Positions 9,655 through 18,295 of a DNA stretch of 64,000 nt are shown here, in pieces. The notes under the pieces are model-generated. The model made no database searches. It saw only the letters and a list, made by a program, of their open reading frames with translations, and had not been told where the DNA came from. The stretch's first letter is position 1. Every line of letters starts with the position of its first letter. The translations under genes and the position numbers were made by a program. The DNA comes from Alteraurantiacibacter aestuarii (lineage in GTDB: Bacteria > Pseudomonadota > Alphaproteobacteria > Sphingomonadales > Sphingomonadaceae), in NCBI RefSeq assembly GCF_009827405.1, contig NZ_WTYY01000004.1, positions 186,001-250,000 of the forward strand, written 5' to 3'.

Positions 9655-9737
9655 GGCGTTTTTCCACCGATTCATTTCCACATGCACGGGCTTGTATTAA
9701 CTTGCCCGCAGCGGCGCTTTCGTGCGAATCTGCCTGC

Positions 9738-10757
9738 ATGGTACCAGCCATTTTCGGCCTTTCCGGTCTTGTCCTGACCGATGACGAACGCAGTTTTTTC
9801 CGCGATTGCGATCCGGCGGGCTACATCTTGTTTGGCCGCAATGTGCAGGACCGGGACCAGCTCCGCGCGCTGACGGACGATCTGCGCGCCATCCACGGGC
9901 GTGATCGCCAGCTGATTTCGATAGATCAGGAAGGTGGCCGCGTGGCGCGCATGAAAGCGCCGGTGTGGGATGCCTATCCGCCGGGCTGGAGCTTTGCCAG
10001 CCTGTGGGACCTGGCTCCCGCCAGCGCGATAGAGGCCGCGCGCGCCAATGCGCAGTTGCTGGGTCAGGATCTGGCCGAAGTGGGCATTACCGTGGACTAC
10101 GCTCCGCTGCTGGATGTGCGGGTGGAAGGCGCGCATGATGTGATCGGCGATCGCGCGCTGGGAAGTGAGCCCAGGCAGGTGGCCGCGCTGGGCCGCGCCG
10201 TGCTGGACGGGCTGGCGCGCGCCGGGGTGACCGGCTGCATCAAGCACATGCCCGGCCACGGGCGCGCCTGCGCCGATAGCCACAAGGAATTGCCGGTGGT
10301 CAGCGCCAGCGAAGCGGAGCTGGAACGCGACATTGCCCCCTTCCGCACCTTGCACGATGCACCGATCGGCATGTCCGCCCATGTGCTGTATCAGGCATGG
10401 GATGCGGACAATCCGGCTACATTGTCCAGCCGCATCATTGCCGATGTCATTCGCCGCGATATCGGCTTTTCCGGCCTGTTGCTGACCGATGATATCGACA
10501 TGCAGGCGCTCGACGGGACCATTCCCGAACGGTCCGCAAAGGCGATAGCGGCGGGCTGCGATATCGTGCTCAATTGCTGGGCGAAAATGGACGACATGGT
10601 CGGCATTTGCGAGGCCGTGCCTGTGTTGGGAGAGGCGGCGGCAAAGCGGCTGGACGCAGCGCTGGCATATCCCGCAGCATCGCTTCAGTCCGCCCCGCGT
10701 GCTGAACTGATGGCGCGGCGTGACAGCCTGCTGGACCTGACGAGGGCTGCGGCATGA
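9738..10757 (+). CDS. nagZ: Beta-N-acetylhexosaminidase NagZ (GH3)
   Basis: A 339-residue cytosolic glycosidase that removes N-acetylglucosamine from anhydro-muropeptides during peptidoglycan recycling. The GH3 fingerprint GCIKHMPGHGRACADSHKEL contains the Lys-His and general acid/base His of NagZ, and LLTDDIDMQAL carries the aspartate nucleophile. ATG 9738 (MVPAIFGLSGLVLTDDE) is chosen because the NagZ fold begins there; the open frame further upstream overlaps the SPOR gene. The stop overlaps scpA by 4 bases (ATGA). Confidence 0.94.
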   Translation: MVPAIFGLSGLVLTDDERSFFRDCDPAGYILFGRNVQDRDQLRALTDDLRAIHGRDRQLISIDQEGGRVARMKAPVWDAYPPGWSFASLWDLAPASAIEAARANAQLLGQDLAEVGITVDYAPLLDVRVEGAHDVIGDRALGSEPRQVAALGRAVLDGLARAGVTGCIKHMPGHGRACADSHKELPVVSASEAELERDIAPFRTLHDAPIGMSAHVLYQAWDADNPATLSSRIIADVIRRDIGFSGLLLTDDIDMQALDGTIPERSAKAIAAGCDIVLNCWAKMDDMVGICEAVPVLGEAAAKRLDAALAYPAASLQSAPRAELMARRDSLLDLTRAAA

Positions 10758-11575
10758 CGGCGGACGGCCTGTTGTTCGATGCTGCGGAAGCTGGCGCAGG
10801 CACCGAATGGGAAGGGCCTGCTGCCCCCACTGATTCCGATGTCGCGCTCTATCTGGAGCTGGACGGCTGGGAAGGCCCGCTGGACCTGCTGCTGGATCTG
10901 GCGCGGCGGCAGAAGGTCGATCTCAAGAGTATCTCGATCCTGTCTCTGGTCGATCAGTATATCGTCTATATTGAGCGGGCAGAGGCGCTGAAGCTGGAGA
11001 TTGCGGCCGATTATCTGGTGATGGCGGCCTGGCTGGCATACCTCAAATCATCGCTGCTTTTGCCGCGTGACGAGCAGGAAGATCCCTCTCCCGAAGAGCT
11101 GGCGCTGAAGCTGCAATTGCGGTTGCAGCGTCTTGGCGCAATGCGTGAGGCGGCGGGCCGGCTGATGGGCCGTGACCGGCTGGGCCGCGATGTGTTTGCG
11201 CGTGGCGCGCCCGAAGGGCTCAAGGTCCTGCGCAAGAATGCCTGGCAGTGTGACTGGTATCAGCTGGTGCACGCCTATGGGCAGGTCAAGCTGCGCACGG
11301 AAACGGTGGTCCACATGGTGCGCGAACGCCCGGTGATGACGCTCGATTCGGCGCTCGACCGTGTTTCGGCAATGCTGGGTGTGACGCTGGACTGGATGGA
11401 GATTCGCGCCTTTCTGCCCAAGCGGACGGACAAGGGCGGCGATGATCCGCGCCTGCAAAAATCGGCGCTGGCTTCCAGCTTCGTTGCCGCGCTGGAACTG
11501 GCGCGCATGGGCAAGGCGGAAATTCGCCAGGAAGAGATTTTCGGCCCGCTCCACCTGCGCAGGGTCAGCGCGTGA
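10754..11575 (+). CDS. scpA: Segregation and condensation protein A
   Basis: The kleisin subunit of the SMC-ScpAB condensin-like complex, which compacts and helps segregate the chromosome. The 273-residue protein has the ScpA N-terminal signature (WEGPLDLLLDLARRQKVDL, about residues 36-54) that binds the SMC neck, an acidic middle, and the C-terminal winged helix (LHLRRVSA end) that binds the SMC head. It overlaps nagZ upstream (ATGA) and scpB downstream (GTGA). The smc gene itself is not in this window. Confidence 0.93.
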   Translation: MTADGLLFDAAEAGAGTEWEGPAAPTDSDVALYLELDGWEGPLDLLLDLARRQKVDLKSISILSLVDQYIVYIERAEALKLEIAADYLVMAAWLAYLKSSLLLPRDEQEDPSPEELALKLQLRLQRLGAMREAAGRLMGRDRLGRDVFARGAPEGLKVLRKNAWQCDWYQLVHAYGQVKLRTETVVHMVRERPVMTLDSALDRVSAMLGVTLDWMEIRAFLPKRTDKGGDDPRLQKSALASSFVAALELARMGKAEIRQEEIFGPLHLRRVSA

Positions 11576-12234
11576 ACCAGCCGGTGGACGATCTGGTGCG
11601 GGCGGTGGAGGCGACCCTGTTCGCCGCCGAAGAACCGATGAGCGCGGAGCAGATTTCCGCCCATCTCGAAGGCGCGGATGTGCGCGATGCCTTGCGTGAG
11701 CTGGAGGCGCATTATGCCCCGCGCGGGATCAAGCTGGTGGAACGCGGCAAGCGCTGGCAGTTCCAGACTGCGCCCGATCTGGCCCATTTGCTGCGGCGCG
11801 AGAAGGAGCAGCTCCGCCGCCTGAGCCGGGCGGCCACCGAAGTGCTGGCGATCATCGCCTATCACGAGCCGGTCAGCCGCGCGGAGATTGAGGCGATTCG
11901 CGGGGTGCAGACCAGCGCGGGCACGCTGGACGTGCTGATGGAGGCAGGCTGGGTGCGCGCGGCGGGCAGGCGGGAGGTTCCCGGCCGCCCGGTGATCTAT
12001 GCCACTACGCCTGATTTCCTCTCGCATTTCGGCCTTTCCAGCCGCCGCGACCTGCCCGGAATTGACGAGCTGAAGGCTGCCGGCCTGCTCGATCCGGTCG
12101 ATGATGCGTTTGAGGACCTGATGGAACAGAAGACGGCAGACACGGGGCCTGACACATCTGAACAGGATGACACTGCCGTAGAGGACGGGCCAGACGAGGT
12201 TGGGCCAGACGAGGTTGGGCCGGATGAGAATTAG
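11572..12234 (+). CDS. scpB: Segregation and condensation protein B
   Basis: A 220-residue partner of ScpA with two winged-helix domains. The core runs from LVRAVEATLFAAEEPMSAEQ to the GRPVIYATTPDFLSHFGLSS segment, which is strongly conserved in ScpB. It starts with GTG at 11572, overlapping scpA by 4 bases. The last 40 or so residues are acidic and end in a GPDEV/GPDEV/GPDEN repeat encoded by three 15-base units; this tail is not part of the family fold and is probably disordered. Confidence 0.93.
   Translation: MNQPVDDLVRAVEATLFAAEEPMSAEQISAHLEGADVRDALRELEAHYAPRGIKLVERGKRWQFQTAPDLAHLLRREKEQLRRLSRAATEVLAIIAYHEPVSRAEIEAIRGVQTSAGTLDVLMEAGWVRAAGRREVPGRPVIYATTPDFLSHFGLSSRRDLPGIDELKAAGLLDPVDDAFEDLMEQKTADTGPDTSEQDDTAVEDGPDEVGPDEVGPDEN
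12187..12231 (+). repeat. 15-base tandem repeat, about three copies, in the scpB tail
   Basis: The unit GGGCCAGACGAGGTT occurs at 12187-12201 and again identically at 12202-12216, followed by a diverged copy at 12217-12231. It keeps the reading frame and encodes repeated Gly-Pro-Asp-Glu-Val in ScpB. The identity of the first two copies at the DNA level suggests recent slippage, so copy number may differ between strains. Confidence 0.85.
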
Positions 12235-12323
12235 GTGGTCATTTTTGATCGCGGTGCAGAGATGCTGGCAAAGCCTGGTGAAAGCGCCTAGATTACGCTC
12301 TATCGATTTTTCGGAGAGTACCA

Positions 12324-12554
12324 GTGGGTAGTATCGGACCAGTCCAGCTTATCATCATAGCCGTGGTGATCCTCGTCCTGTTCGGCCGTGGCCGGATTTC
12401 GGAGATGATGGGCGATTTCGGCAAGGGCGTGAAAAGCTTCCGCCAGGGCATGAGCGATGAATCGGCAGCGCGGCCAGAGCCGGCCAAGCTGGCGAACGAG
12501 GCCAAGCCAGCCGAGACGCCTGAAAGCGCTCCGGCGGACAAGACCACCAATTAA
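12324..12554 (+). CDS. tatA: Sec-independent translocase protein TatA
   Basis: A 76-residue subunit of the twin-arginine translocase, the pore-forming component for export of folded proteins. It starts with GTG 12324 behind CGGAGAG. It has one N-terminal membrane helix (PVQLIIIAVVILVLFG), the FGRGRISEMMGDFGKGVKSF amphipathic region with the invariant Phe-Gly at its hinge, and a short acidic Ala/Pro tail. It is the first gene of tatA-tatB-tatC; the 89 bases after scpB may contain a separate promoter. Confidence 0.95.
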   Translation: MGSIGPVQLIIIAVVILVLFGRGRISEMMGDFGKGVKSFRQGMSDESAARPEPAKLANEAKPAETPESAPADKTTN

Positions 12555-12579
12555 ACTCCAGTTTTAGGCGCCGTCAGGC

Positions 12580-13020
12580 ATGTTCGATATCGGCGCAGAA
12601 GAGCTATTGGTAATCGTGGTCGTGGCGATCCTTGTCATCGGCCCCAAGGACATGCCCACCGCCTTGCGCGCTGCGGGCCGCTGGATCGGCAAGATGCGGC
12701 GCATGTCGGGCCACTTCCGCTCCGGTCTGGATGCCATGATCCGCGAGGCGGAAATGGAAGACATGGAGAAGAAGTGGAAGGCGCAGAACGAAAAGATCAT
12801 GCGCCAGTATCCCGAAGGCGGACCTACCGAGATGGAGCCAACCGGAGCCTTTCCGCCCGCCAAGGGCGATGCAGCGCCAGTGCCGCCAGCCCTTTCCGGT
12901 CCTGAAACTGCCCCGAAAGCTGATGCGCCAGCCGATGCCGCTTCCCCGCAAGCCAGCTCTGCCGAGGCCCGGGTGGCACCGCCATCGCCAGTTGCCGATG
13001 ATGCGAAGAAGGCGGACTGA
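12580..13020 (+). CDS. tatB: Sec-independent translocase protein TatB
   Basis: A 146-residue subunit that, with TatC, forms the receptor for twin-arginine signal peptides. The N-terminus MFDIGAEELLVIVVVAILVI is the single membrane helix with the conserved Glu8 near its start. GPKDMPTALRAAGRWIGKMR is the typical TatB hinge and amphipathic helix. The rest is charged and then Pro/Ala-rich. It follows tatA by 25 bases and precedes tatC by 3 bases. Confidence 0.94.
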   Translation: MFDIGAEELLVIVVVAILVIGPKDMPTALRAAGRWIGKMRRMSGHFRSGLDAMIREAEMEDMEKKWKAQNEKIMRQYPEGGPTEMEPTGAFPPAKGDAAPVPPALSGPETAPKADAPADAASPQASSAEARVAPPSPVADDAKKAD

Positions 13021-13023
13021 GTC

Positions 13024-13899
13024 ATGGCTTTCAAGCTCAAGGATCTGGATGATTCACAAGCGCCATTGATCGATCACCTGATCGAACTGCGCAAAAGGCT
13101 GGTCCGCGCGGTGTTCGCGCTGGTGGTGGCCTTTGCCGTGTGCCTGTATTTTGCAGACGATATCTTCGGCTTCCTGGTGCGCCCGCTGACGATGGCCTTC
13201 CCCGAAGGCGAAGGCCAGCTGATCTATACCAAGCTGTACGAAGCGTTCTTCGTCGAGATCAAGGTGGCGCTGTTTGCCGCCTTCTTCATCAGCTTCCCGA
13301 TCATCGCCAACCAGCTGTGGGCGTTCGTTGCGCCGGGCCTTTATGCGCGCGAGAAAAAGGCTTTCCTGCCGTTCATTCTGGCCACGCCGATCCTGTTCAC
13401 CATGGGGGCCAGCCTGGCTTATTTCGTGGTGATGCCCACCGCCTTCGAATGGTTCCTCGGTTTTGAAGGGACGGCAGGCGGACTGGAACAGACTGCGCTA
13501 CCCAGCATGGGCGAGTATCTCGACCTGGTGATGCGCTTCATCCTGGCCTTTGGCATAAGTTTCCTGCTGCCGGTGCTGCTGATGCTGCTCAACCGCGCCG
13601 GGATCGTCAGCCGTGATCAGCTGAGCAAGGGCAGGCGCTATGTTGTGGTGGCGGTATTCGCGCTGGCGGCGATCATCACCCCGCCCGATGCGATATCGCA
13701 ATTGTTGCTGGCGATACCCCTGTTGCTGCTGTTCGAAGGCTCGCTGCTGCTGATGCTGCTGAGCGAGCGCAAGCAGAAGAAGGAGCAGGAGCGCGAAAAG
13801 GCAGAGGCTTCAGGTACACAAGCTGCCAGCACAGAGCTGACCGGCACAGAAACGCCCGCCGACGATCTCACCAGCGAAACCAAAACCAGCGAGAGCTGA
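13024..13899 (+). CDS. tatC: Sec-independent translocase protein TatC
   Basis: A 291-residue six-helix membrane protein, the core of the Tat receptor. The N-terminal PLIDHLIELRKRLVRAVF motif with the conserved Glu-Leu-Arg-Lys-Arg-Leu is present, as are the FISFPIIANQLWAFVAPGLY segment and the P-rich IITPPDAISQLLLAIPLLL region near the last helices. The C-terminal 40 residues are charged and variable. It is the last gene of the tatABC unit, followed by an inverted repeat at 13950-13967. Confidence 0.95.
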   Translation: MAFKLKDLDDSQAPLIDHLIELRKRLVRAVFALVVAFAVCLYFADDIFGFLVRPLTMAFPEGEGQLIYTKLYEAFFVEIKVALFAAFFISFPIIANQLWAFVAPGLYAREKKAFLPFILATPILFTMGASLAYFVVMPTAFEWFLGFEGTAGGLEQTALPSMGEYLDLVMRFILAFGISFLLPVLLMLLNRAGIVSRDQLSKGRRYVVVAVFALAAIITPPDAISQLLLAIPLLLLFEGSLLLMLLSERKQKKEQEREKAEASGTQAASTELTGTETPADDLTSETKTSES

Positions 13900-13949
13900 T
13901 TTTTGCGTCCGGGTTTTTCCGGTCAGCCAGTTTTCAGGACACATAAAAA

Positions 13950-13967
13950 CGGGGCCCGCAGGCCCCG
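13950..13967 (-). terminator. Hairpin terminator between tatC and the convergent small gene
   Basis: A 7-base-pair stem CGGGGCC / GGCCCCG with a 4-base loop. Read on the minus strand it is followed by a TTTTT run (complement of 13945-13949), a good intrinsic terminator for the gene ending at 13994. Read on the plus strand it is followed by CTTTG, so it could also end tatC transcripts, though less efficiently. Confidence 0.75.
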
Positions 13968-13993
13968 CTTTGAATTCCGTGATCCACAGCGCC

Positions 13994-14218
13994 TTACGGG
14001 CTGGTGGGGAGGTTCTCACTGCCGTCTGCGGCAATGATGATGCCGGCAATCACGGCCGCAGCAGCAAGAATTACCAGGATGATGCCGGAGCCGCCCTCAA
14101 CTTCTTCGCTATCCTGCACAGGAGCAGGCGCGCGGAGTGCATTCACGCTCTGAGCCAGAACCGGGGTGGCCAGCAGGCTGGTGGCTGCCAGGGCAACGAC
14201 GATCTTCTTGGTCATCAT
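13994..14218 (-). CDS. Small exported membrane protein, function unknown
   Basis: A 74-residue protein beginning MMTKKIVVALAATSLLATPV, a typical Sec signal peptide with a likely Ala-Gln-Ser cleavage site near residue 23. The mature part has a short acidic stretch (VQDSEEVEGGSG), one hydrophobic segment (IILVILAAAAVIAGIIIAA) and a seven-residue polar tail. The start is placed at ATG 14218 because the signal peptide is complete from there; a longer frame to 14251 adds nothing plausible. It has its own terminator and appears to be a single-gene unit. I recognise no family; similar tiny signal-plus-helix proteins are common in Erythrobacter genomes. Confidence 0.6.
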   Translation of the reverse strand: MMTKKIVVALAATSLLATPVLAQSVNALRAPAPVQDSEEVEGGSGIILVILAAAAVIAGIIIAADGSENLPTSP

Positions 14219-14346
14219 GATTTGGTGGACCTTTCCAATTGCTAAATTCAATTCGTGACTAACAGATACTCATTGTATTGGCTAGATAATTCTAAATGGC
14301 TTGCCAAACATTTAAGGTCAACCCGTGCTTGCCCCTATTGGCACAC

Positions 14347-15996
14347 TTAATCCTCGGATGAATACACTCTTTCCCCGGCGATCCATGTCTCCAAAACGGT
14401 GATCGCGCGAATCTGGTCCGGACCGGAGAGCAGCGGATCGCCATCCAGCACCAGAAAGTCCGCACGTTCGCCCACCGCCAGCGACCCGAATCGTCCATCG
14501 GCAAAACCGGCATAGGCCGCGCCCGCAGTGTAGGCGGCGAGGGCTTTTTCGCGGCTGATCGTCTCCTCTGGCATCCACCCACCGAATGGCTGTCCGCTGG
14601 CATCGGTGCGGCTGATGGCGACCGCCAGACCTTCAAACGGATCGGGCACTTCCACCGGTGCATCGGACCCGAATGCCAGCGGTGCGCCGGTGGCGGCAAT
14701 CGATCGCCAGGCATAGGCGCCGTGCAGCCGGTCCGGCCCCAGCCGCGCCTCGGCCATCAGCCGGTCGGAAGTCTGGTGCACGGGCTGCATGCTGGCGATG
14801 ATGCCGTGCTGGCCGAACAGCGGGATATCCGCCGAATCGACAATCTGCGCATGTTCGATGCGCCAGCGCCTGTCTCCGGTGAAATCCGCCGAGAGTTCAT
14901 CGATGGCATAGAGCGCTTCCAGATTGGCGGCATCGCCAATGGCGTGGATGGCGACCTGAAAATCGTTCATCGCCGCGCGGCTCATCATGTTGCGCAGCTG
15001 GGTGCCGTCGATCACGTTGAGCCCGCGATTGCCGGGATCGTCCTGATAATCCTGCTTCAGCAGGGCGCCGCGCGATCCCAGTGCGCCATCCAGCCACAGC
15101 TTGACCCCGTTCAGCCGCAGCCGATCCTGATACAGCCACAGCGTTGGCCCGGTGCCGCCGATCAGCAGCATTTCGGGAATGCTGGCGGCGTAGGACATGA
15201 TGCGCAGTTGCAGCCGCCCGGCATCGCCCGCGCGGCGGAAGGTCATCCAGTCCTCGATGGTGGTGCCCATATCGGCGGCGGCGGTGACACCGCGAGAGAA
15301 CAGTTCCTGCTGCGCCGCATGCAGGGCAAGGTCCAGGTCCTGAGCGCGCGGGGGTGGAACCTGATCCAGCACCAGCCCCATGGCGTTATCCACCAGCACG
15401 CCTGCAGGATCGCGCGAACCGGGCTTGCGGATGATCCGCCCGCCTGCGGGATCGGCGCTGCGGGAGGTGATGCCCGCGGCAGCCAGGGCCGCACTGTTGG
15501 CCCACACGGCGTGGCCGTCTGCCCGTTCCAGCGCGATCGGCCGGTCGGATACGCTGTCCAGTTCCTCTGCGGTTGGGAAACGGCCAAGGCCCCATGTCAC
15601 CTCGTTCCAGCCGCGCCCGACAATCCATGGGCGGTTAGGGAAGCGCTGCACATATTCGGCGACCAGCGCCAATGCCTCGTCCACAGAGCTTGTGGCGGAC
15701 AGGTCCAGCGTCAGGCTGGCAAGGCCAAGGTCCATCACATGGGCATGGGCGTCGATCATGCCGGGCAGGACGATGCGGCCTTCCAGGTCGATATAATAGT
15801 CGATCTCGCCTTCAGGCGTATCGCCAAAGTCGAGCAGTTGCACGATCCGTCCATCGTCATCCACCACCATGCCGGTGAAGCGGTCAATAGTGCCGTCGCG
15901 CCCGATGGAGGCACCGTCGGCATGGTCGAAATGGGTGGTGGCGAATGCAGGGAGGGGCAGAAGCAGGGCCGCGCAGGCCAGCAGGCGGGCGATCAT
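14347..15996 (-). CDS. Exported amidohydrolase family protein (YtcJ-like, amidohydrolase_3)
   Basis: A 549-residue metal-dependent hydrolase starting with a cleavable signal peptide (MIARLLACAALLLPLPAFAT), so it is probably periplasmic. The metal-binding HxH appears in GMIDAHAHVMDLG, further ligands in FQVAIHAIGDAAN and RIEHAQIVDS, and the late Asp in AFGSDAPVEVPDP. The C-terminal FADGRFGSLAVGERADFLVL is the composite-domain strand typical of this superfamily. Substrate unknown. Its start overlaps the stop of the upstream dehydrogenase gene by 4 bases (ATGA), so the two are one transcript. Confidence 0.85.
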   Translation of the reverse strand: MIARLLACAALLLPLPAFATTHFDHADGASIGRDGTIDRFTGMVVDDDGRIVQLLDFGDTPEGEIDYYIDLEGRIVLPGMIDAHAHVMDLGLASLTLDLSATSSVDEALALVAEYVQRFPNRPWIVGRGWNEVTWGLGRFPTAEELDSVSDRPIALERADGHAVWANSAALAAAGITSRSADPAGGRIIRKPGSRDPAGVLVDNAMGLVLDQVPPPRAQDLDLALHAAQQELFSRGVTAAADMGTTIEDWMTFRRAGDAGRLQLRIMSYAASIPEMLLIGGTGPTLWLYQDRLRLNGVKLWLDGALGSRGALLKQDYQDDPGNRGLNVIDGTQLRNMMSRAAMNDFQVAIHAIGDAANLEALYAIDELSADFTGDRRWRIEHAQIVDSADIPLFGQHGIIASMQPVHQTSDRLMAEARLGPDRLHGAYAWRSIAATGAPLAFGSDAPVEVPDPFEGLAVAISRTDASGQPFGGWMPEETISREKALAAYTAGAAYAGFADGRFGSLAVGERADFLVLDGDPLLSGPDQIRAITVLETWIAGERVYSSED

Positions 15997-16922
15997 GCGG
16001 ATGGTCCTGTAGGCAAACGGCCTTCGGGCAGATGGCGGATCAGTGCGGAGGTATCCTGCCGGTTACCGCCAGCGGCCTGCACCTGCGCATAGAACTGGTC
16101 CACCAGCGCGGTGACCGGCAGCGACAGGCCGCTGTCCTTCGCCTGCGCCAGGGCGATGGCCAGATCCTTGCGCATCCAGTCTATCGCAAAGCCGAAATCG
16201 AATTCACCCTTGGCCATGGTGTCCCAGCGATTGTCCATCTGCCAGCTTTGCGCGGCGCCGCCCGAAATGGCCTCCCGCACCCTGTCCATGTCCAGCCCGC
16301 TGGCCTGCGCCAGCCGCACGCCTTCAGACAGGCCCGCCAGCACGCCAGCGATGCACACCTGGTTCACGGCTTTTGCACCCTGTCCCGCGCCGGCATCGCC
16401 AATATGCACGATGCGCGCGGCATAGGCCTGCATCACCGGTTCCGCCCTGGCCATTGCGGCATCGGACCCGCCGCACATGATCGCAAGCTTGCCGTTTTCC
16501 GCTCCTGCCTGCCCGCCGGATACGGGGGCATCCACGGCCAGAACTCCGCGCGCTTGCGCTTCTTCGGCGATGGTCATGGCAATCGCCGGGCTGACGGTGG
16601 TGTGATCGATATAGAGCGCACCCGCGCGCATGGCGGCCAGCGCACCGGCCAGCGCACCGGCATCGCCCAGCATCACCTGCGCCAGATCCCGGTCATTGCC
16701 GAGGCACGACAGGACCACGTCCGCGCTGGCGGCTGCCTGCGCGGCAGAAGAGGCCACAGCCACGTCCAGCCCCAGCGCGCGATATGTCTCCAGCCAGCTC
16801 TGCGCGCGAGAGGCAGTGCGGTTCCAGACGGTGACCTTGTGACCGGCGCGGGCGAGGTGGCCCGCCATTGGGGCACCCATCACACCAAGGCCAAGGAAGG
16901 CGATTTCATGTGTCTTGCTCAT
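15993..16922 (-). CDS. NAD(P)-dependent beta-hydroxyacid dehydrogenase (3-hydroxyisobutyrate dehydrogenase family)
   Basis: A 309-residue oxidoreductase with an N-terminal Rossmann motif, FLGLGVMGAPMAGHLARAGH. The substrate-binding VDAPVSGGQAGAENGKLAIM segment and the catalytic Lys in GAGQGAKAVNQ are also present. The family includes 3-hydroxyisobutyrate dehydrogenase (valine breakdown) and tartronate semialdehyde reductase; sequence alone does not separate them. ATG 16922 (MSKTHEIAFLGLG) is preferred over an upstream in-frame start because the family begins there. Divergent from ilvA across 101 bases that contain a perfect 12-base palindrome. Confidence 0.85.
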   Translation of the reverse strand: MSKTHEIAFLGLGVMGAPMAGHLARAGHKVTVWNRTASRAQSWLETYRALGLDVAVASSAAQAAASADVVLSCLGNDRDLAQVMLGDAGALAGALAAMRAGALYIDHTTVSPAIAMTIAEEAQARGVLAVDAPVSGGQAGAENGKLAIMCGGSDAAMARAEPVMQAYAARIVHIGDAGAGQGAKAVNQVCIAGVLAGLSEGVRLAQASGLDMDRVREAISGGAAQSWQMDNRWDTMAKGEFDFGFAIDWMRKDLAIALAQAKDSGLSLPVTALVDQFYAQVQAAGGNRQDTSALIRHLPEGRLPTGPSA

Positions 16923-16961
16923 GCGGGCCTGACTGCATTGTTGATGCGCGCAAAGCAATCT

Positions 16962-16973
16962 TTGCACGTGCAA
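16962..16973. promoter_or_regulatory. Perfect 12-base palindrome in the divergent dehydrogenase/ilvA promoter region
   Basis: TTGCACGTGCAA is a perfect inverted repeat centred on CG. It is 39 bases from the dehydrogenase start (16922) and 50 bases from the ilvA start (17024). Its form resembles operators of LacI/GntR-type regulators, but no regulator gene is nearby and binding is only inferred. Confidence 0.4.
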
Positions 16974-17023
16974 TGCGCTGCTTGGGGTTTCATTTGCGGC
17001 AAAAATTGGGATAGGCCCGCCAG

Positions 17024-18295
17024 ATGAACACGCTCAACAACTCTGGCCAGACTCAGGAAGCCATATTGGACGCCAAACTGGACATTGCCGAGATCCACGC
17101 CGCAGCGGCGCGGATTGGCGATGCCATCGTGCACACGCCGACCATGTACAGCAAGACGCTGTCGCGGATTACCGGCGCCGATATCTGGCTGAAGTTTGAA
17201 AACCAGCAGTTTACCGCGGCCTATAAGGAGCGCGGGGCTCTCAACGCCTTGCTGCTGCTGACCGATGAACAGCGCAAGCGCGGCGTGATCGCGGCATCGG
17301 CGGGCAATCACTCGCAGGGCCTGTCCTATCACGGCACCCGCCTGGGCGTGCCTGTCACCATCGTGATGCCGCGCACCACGCCTACGGTAAAGGTGATGCA
17401 GACGGAAAGCGTGGGCGGCAAGGTCATGCTGGAGGGTGAGACTTTCGATGAGGCCTATGCCTACGCCCGCAGCATGGAAAAGCAGCTGGGCCTGACCTTC
17501 GTACATCCCTTTGATGAACCCAATGTGGCGGCGGGTCAGGGCACGGTTGCACTGGAAATGCTCGCCGATGCGCCAGAGATAGAGACGTTGGTCGTGCCTA
17601 TCGGCGGCGGCGGGCTGATTTCGGGCATGGGCACCGTTGCCAAGAGCATGGCTGCGCAGCTGGGCCATCCGATAGAGGTGATCGGTGTGCAGGCGCGCCT
17701 GTATCCGTCCGCCTATGCGCGCTTCAAGCATGTCGATCTGCCGTCCGGCGGGGACACGCTGGCCGAGGGCATTGCCGTGCATGAGCCGGGCAAGTTCACC
17801 TCGCAGATCATCGACAAGGTGGTGGATGATATCGTGCTGGTGGAAGAACCGCACCTGGAAGAGGCGGTTGCCCTGCTGTTGCAGATCGAAAAGACCGTGG
17901 TTGAAGGCGCGGGTGCAGCCGGCCTTGCCGCAGTGCTGGCGCACAAGGAGCGCTTTACCGGCAAGAAGGTTGGTCTGGTGCTGTGCGGCGGCAATATCGA
18001 TACGCGCCTGCTGGCCAATGTGCTGCTGCGCGACCTGGCCCGCTCTGGCCGTCTGGCGCGGTTGCAGATCACCCTGCAGGATCGCCCCGGCGCCCTGTTC
18101 AAGGTGATGCGCGAATTCAACGAGCACAATGTGAACATCCTGGAGATCTACCACCAGCGCATCTTCACCAATCTTCCTGCCAAGGGGCTGGTGACAGACA
18201 TCGAATGCGAGGCGCGCGACCGCGAGCAACTCGAAGCGCTGATCTCCGGCCTCAGGGCAAAGGGCTATTCGGTTAGCCAGGTCGAACTGAACTGA
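17024..18295 (+). CDS. ilvA: Threonine ammonia-lyase with C-terminal ACT domain
   Basis: A 423-residue PLP enzyme that deaminates threonine to 2-oxobutyrate, the first step toward isoleucine. The PLP lysine is Lys68 in FTAAYKERGALN. The substrate-binding SAGNHSQGLSYHG loop and the glycine-rich PIGGGGLISGMGTV phosphate loop are intact. The C-terminal ACT domain (about residues 345-423, LARLQITLQDRPGALFKVMR) suggests allosteric control by amino acids. Its length is between the short catabolic TdcB and the two-ACT biosynthetic IlvA. Confidence 0.9.
   Translation: MNTLNNSGQTQEAILDAKLDIAEIHAAAARIGDAIVHTPTMYSKTLSRITGADIWLKFENQQFTAAYKERGALNALLLLTDEQRKRGVIAASAGNHSQGLSYHGTRLGVPVTIVMPRTTPTVKVMQTESVGGKVMLEGETFDEAYAYARSMEKQLGLTFVHPFDEPNVAAGQGTVALEMLADAPEIETLVVPIGGGGLISGMGTVAKSMAAQLGHPIEVIGVQARLYPSAYARFKHVDLPSGGDTLAEGIAVHEPGKFTSQIIDKVVDDIVLVEEPHLEEAVALLLQIEKTVVEGAGAAGLAAVLAHKERFTGKKVGLVLCGGNIDTRLLANVLLRDLARSGRLARLQITLQDRPGALFKVMREFNEHNVNILEIYHQRIFTNLPAKGLVTDIECEARDREQLEALISGLRAKGYSVSQVELN

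Noticed and set aside
14722-16092. 456-codon open frame opposite the amidohydrolase
   Set aside because: Shadow frame; the minus-strand gene has a signal peptide and all metal ligands.
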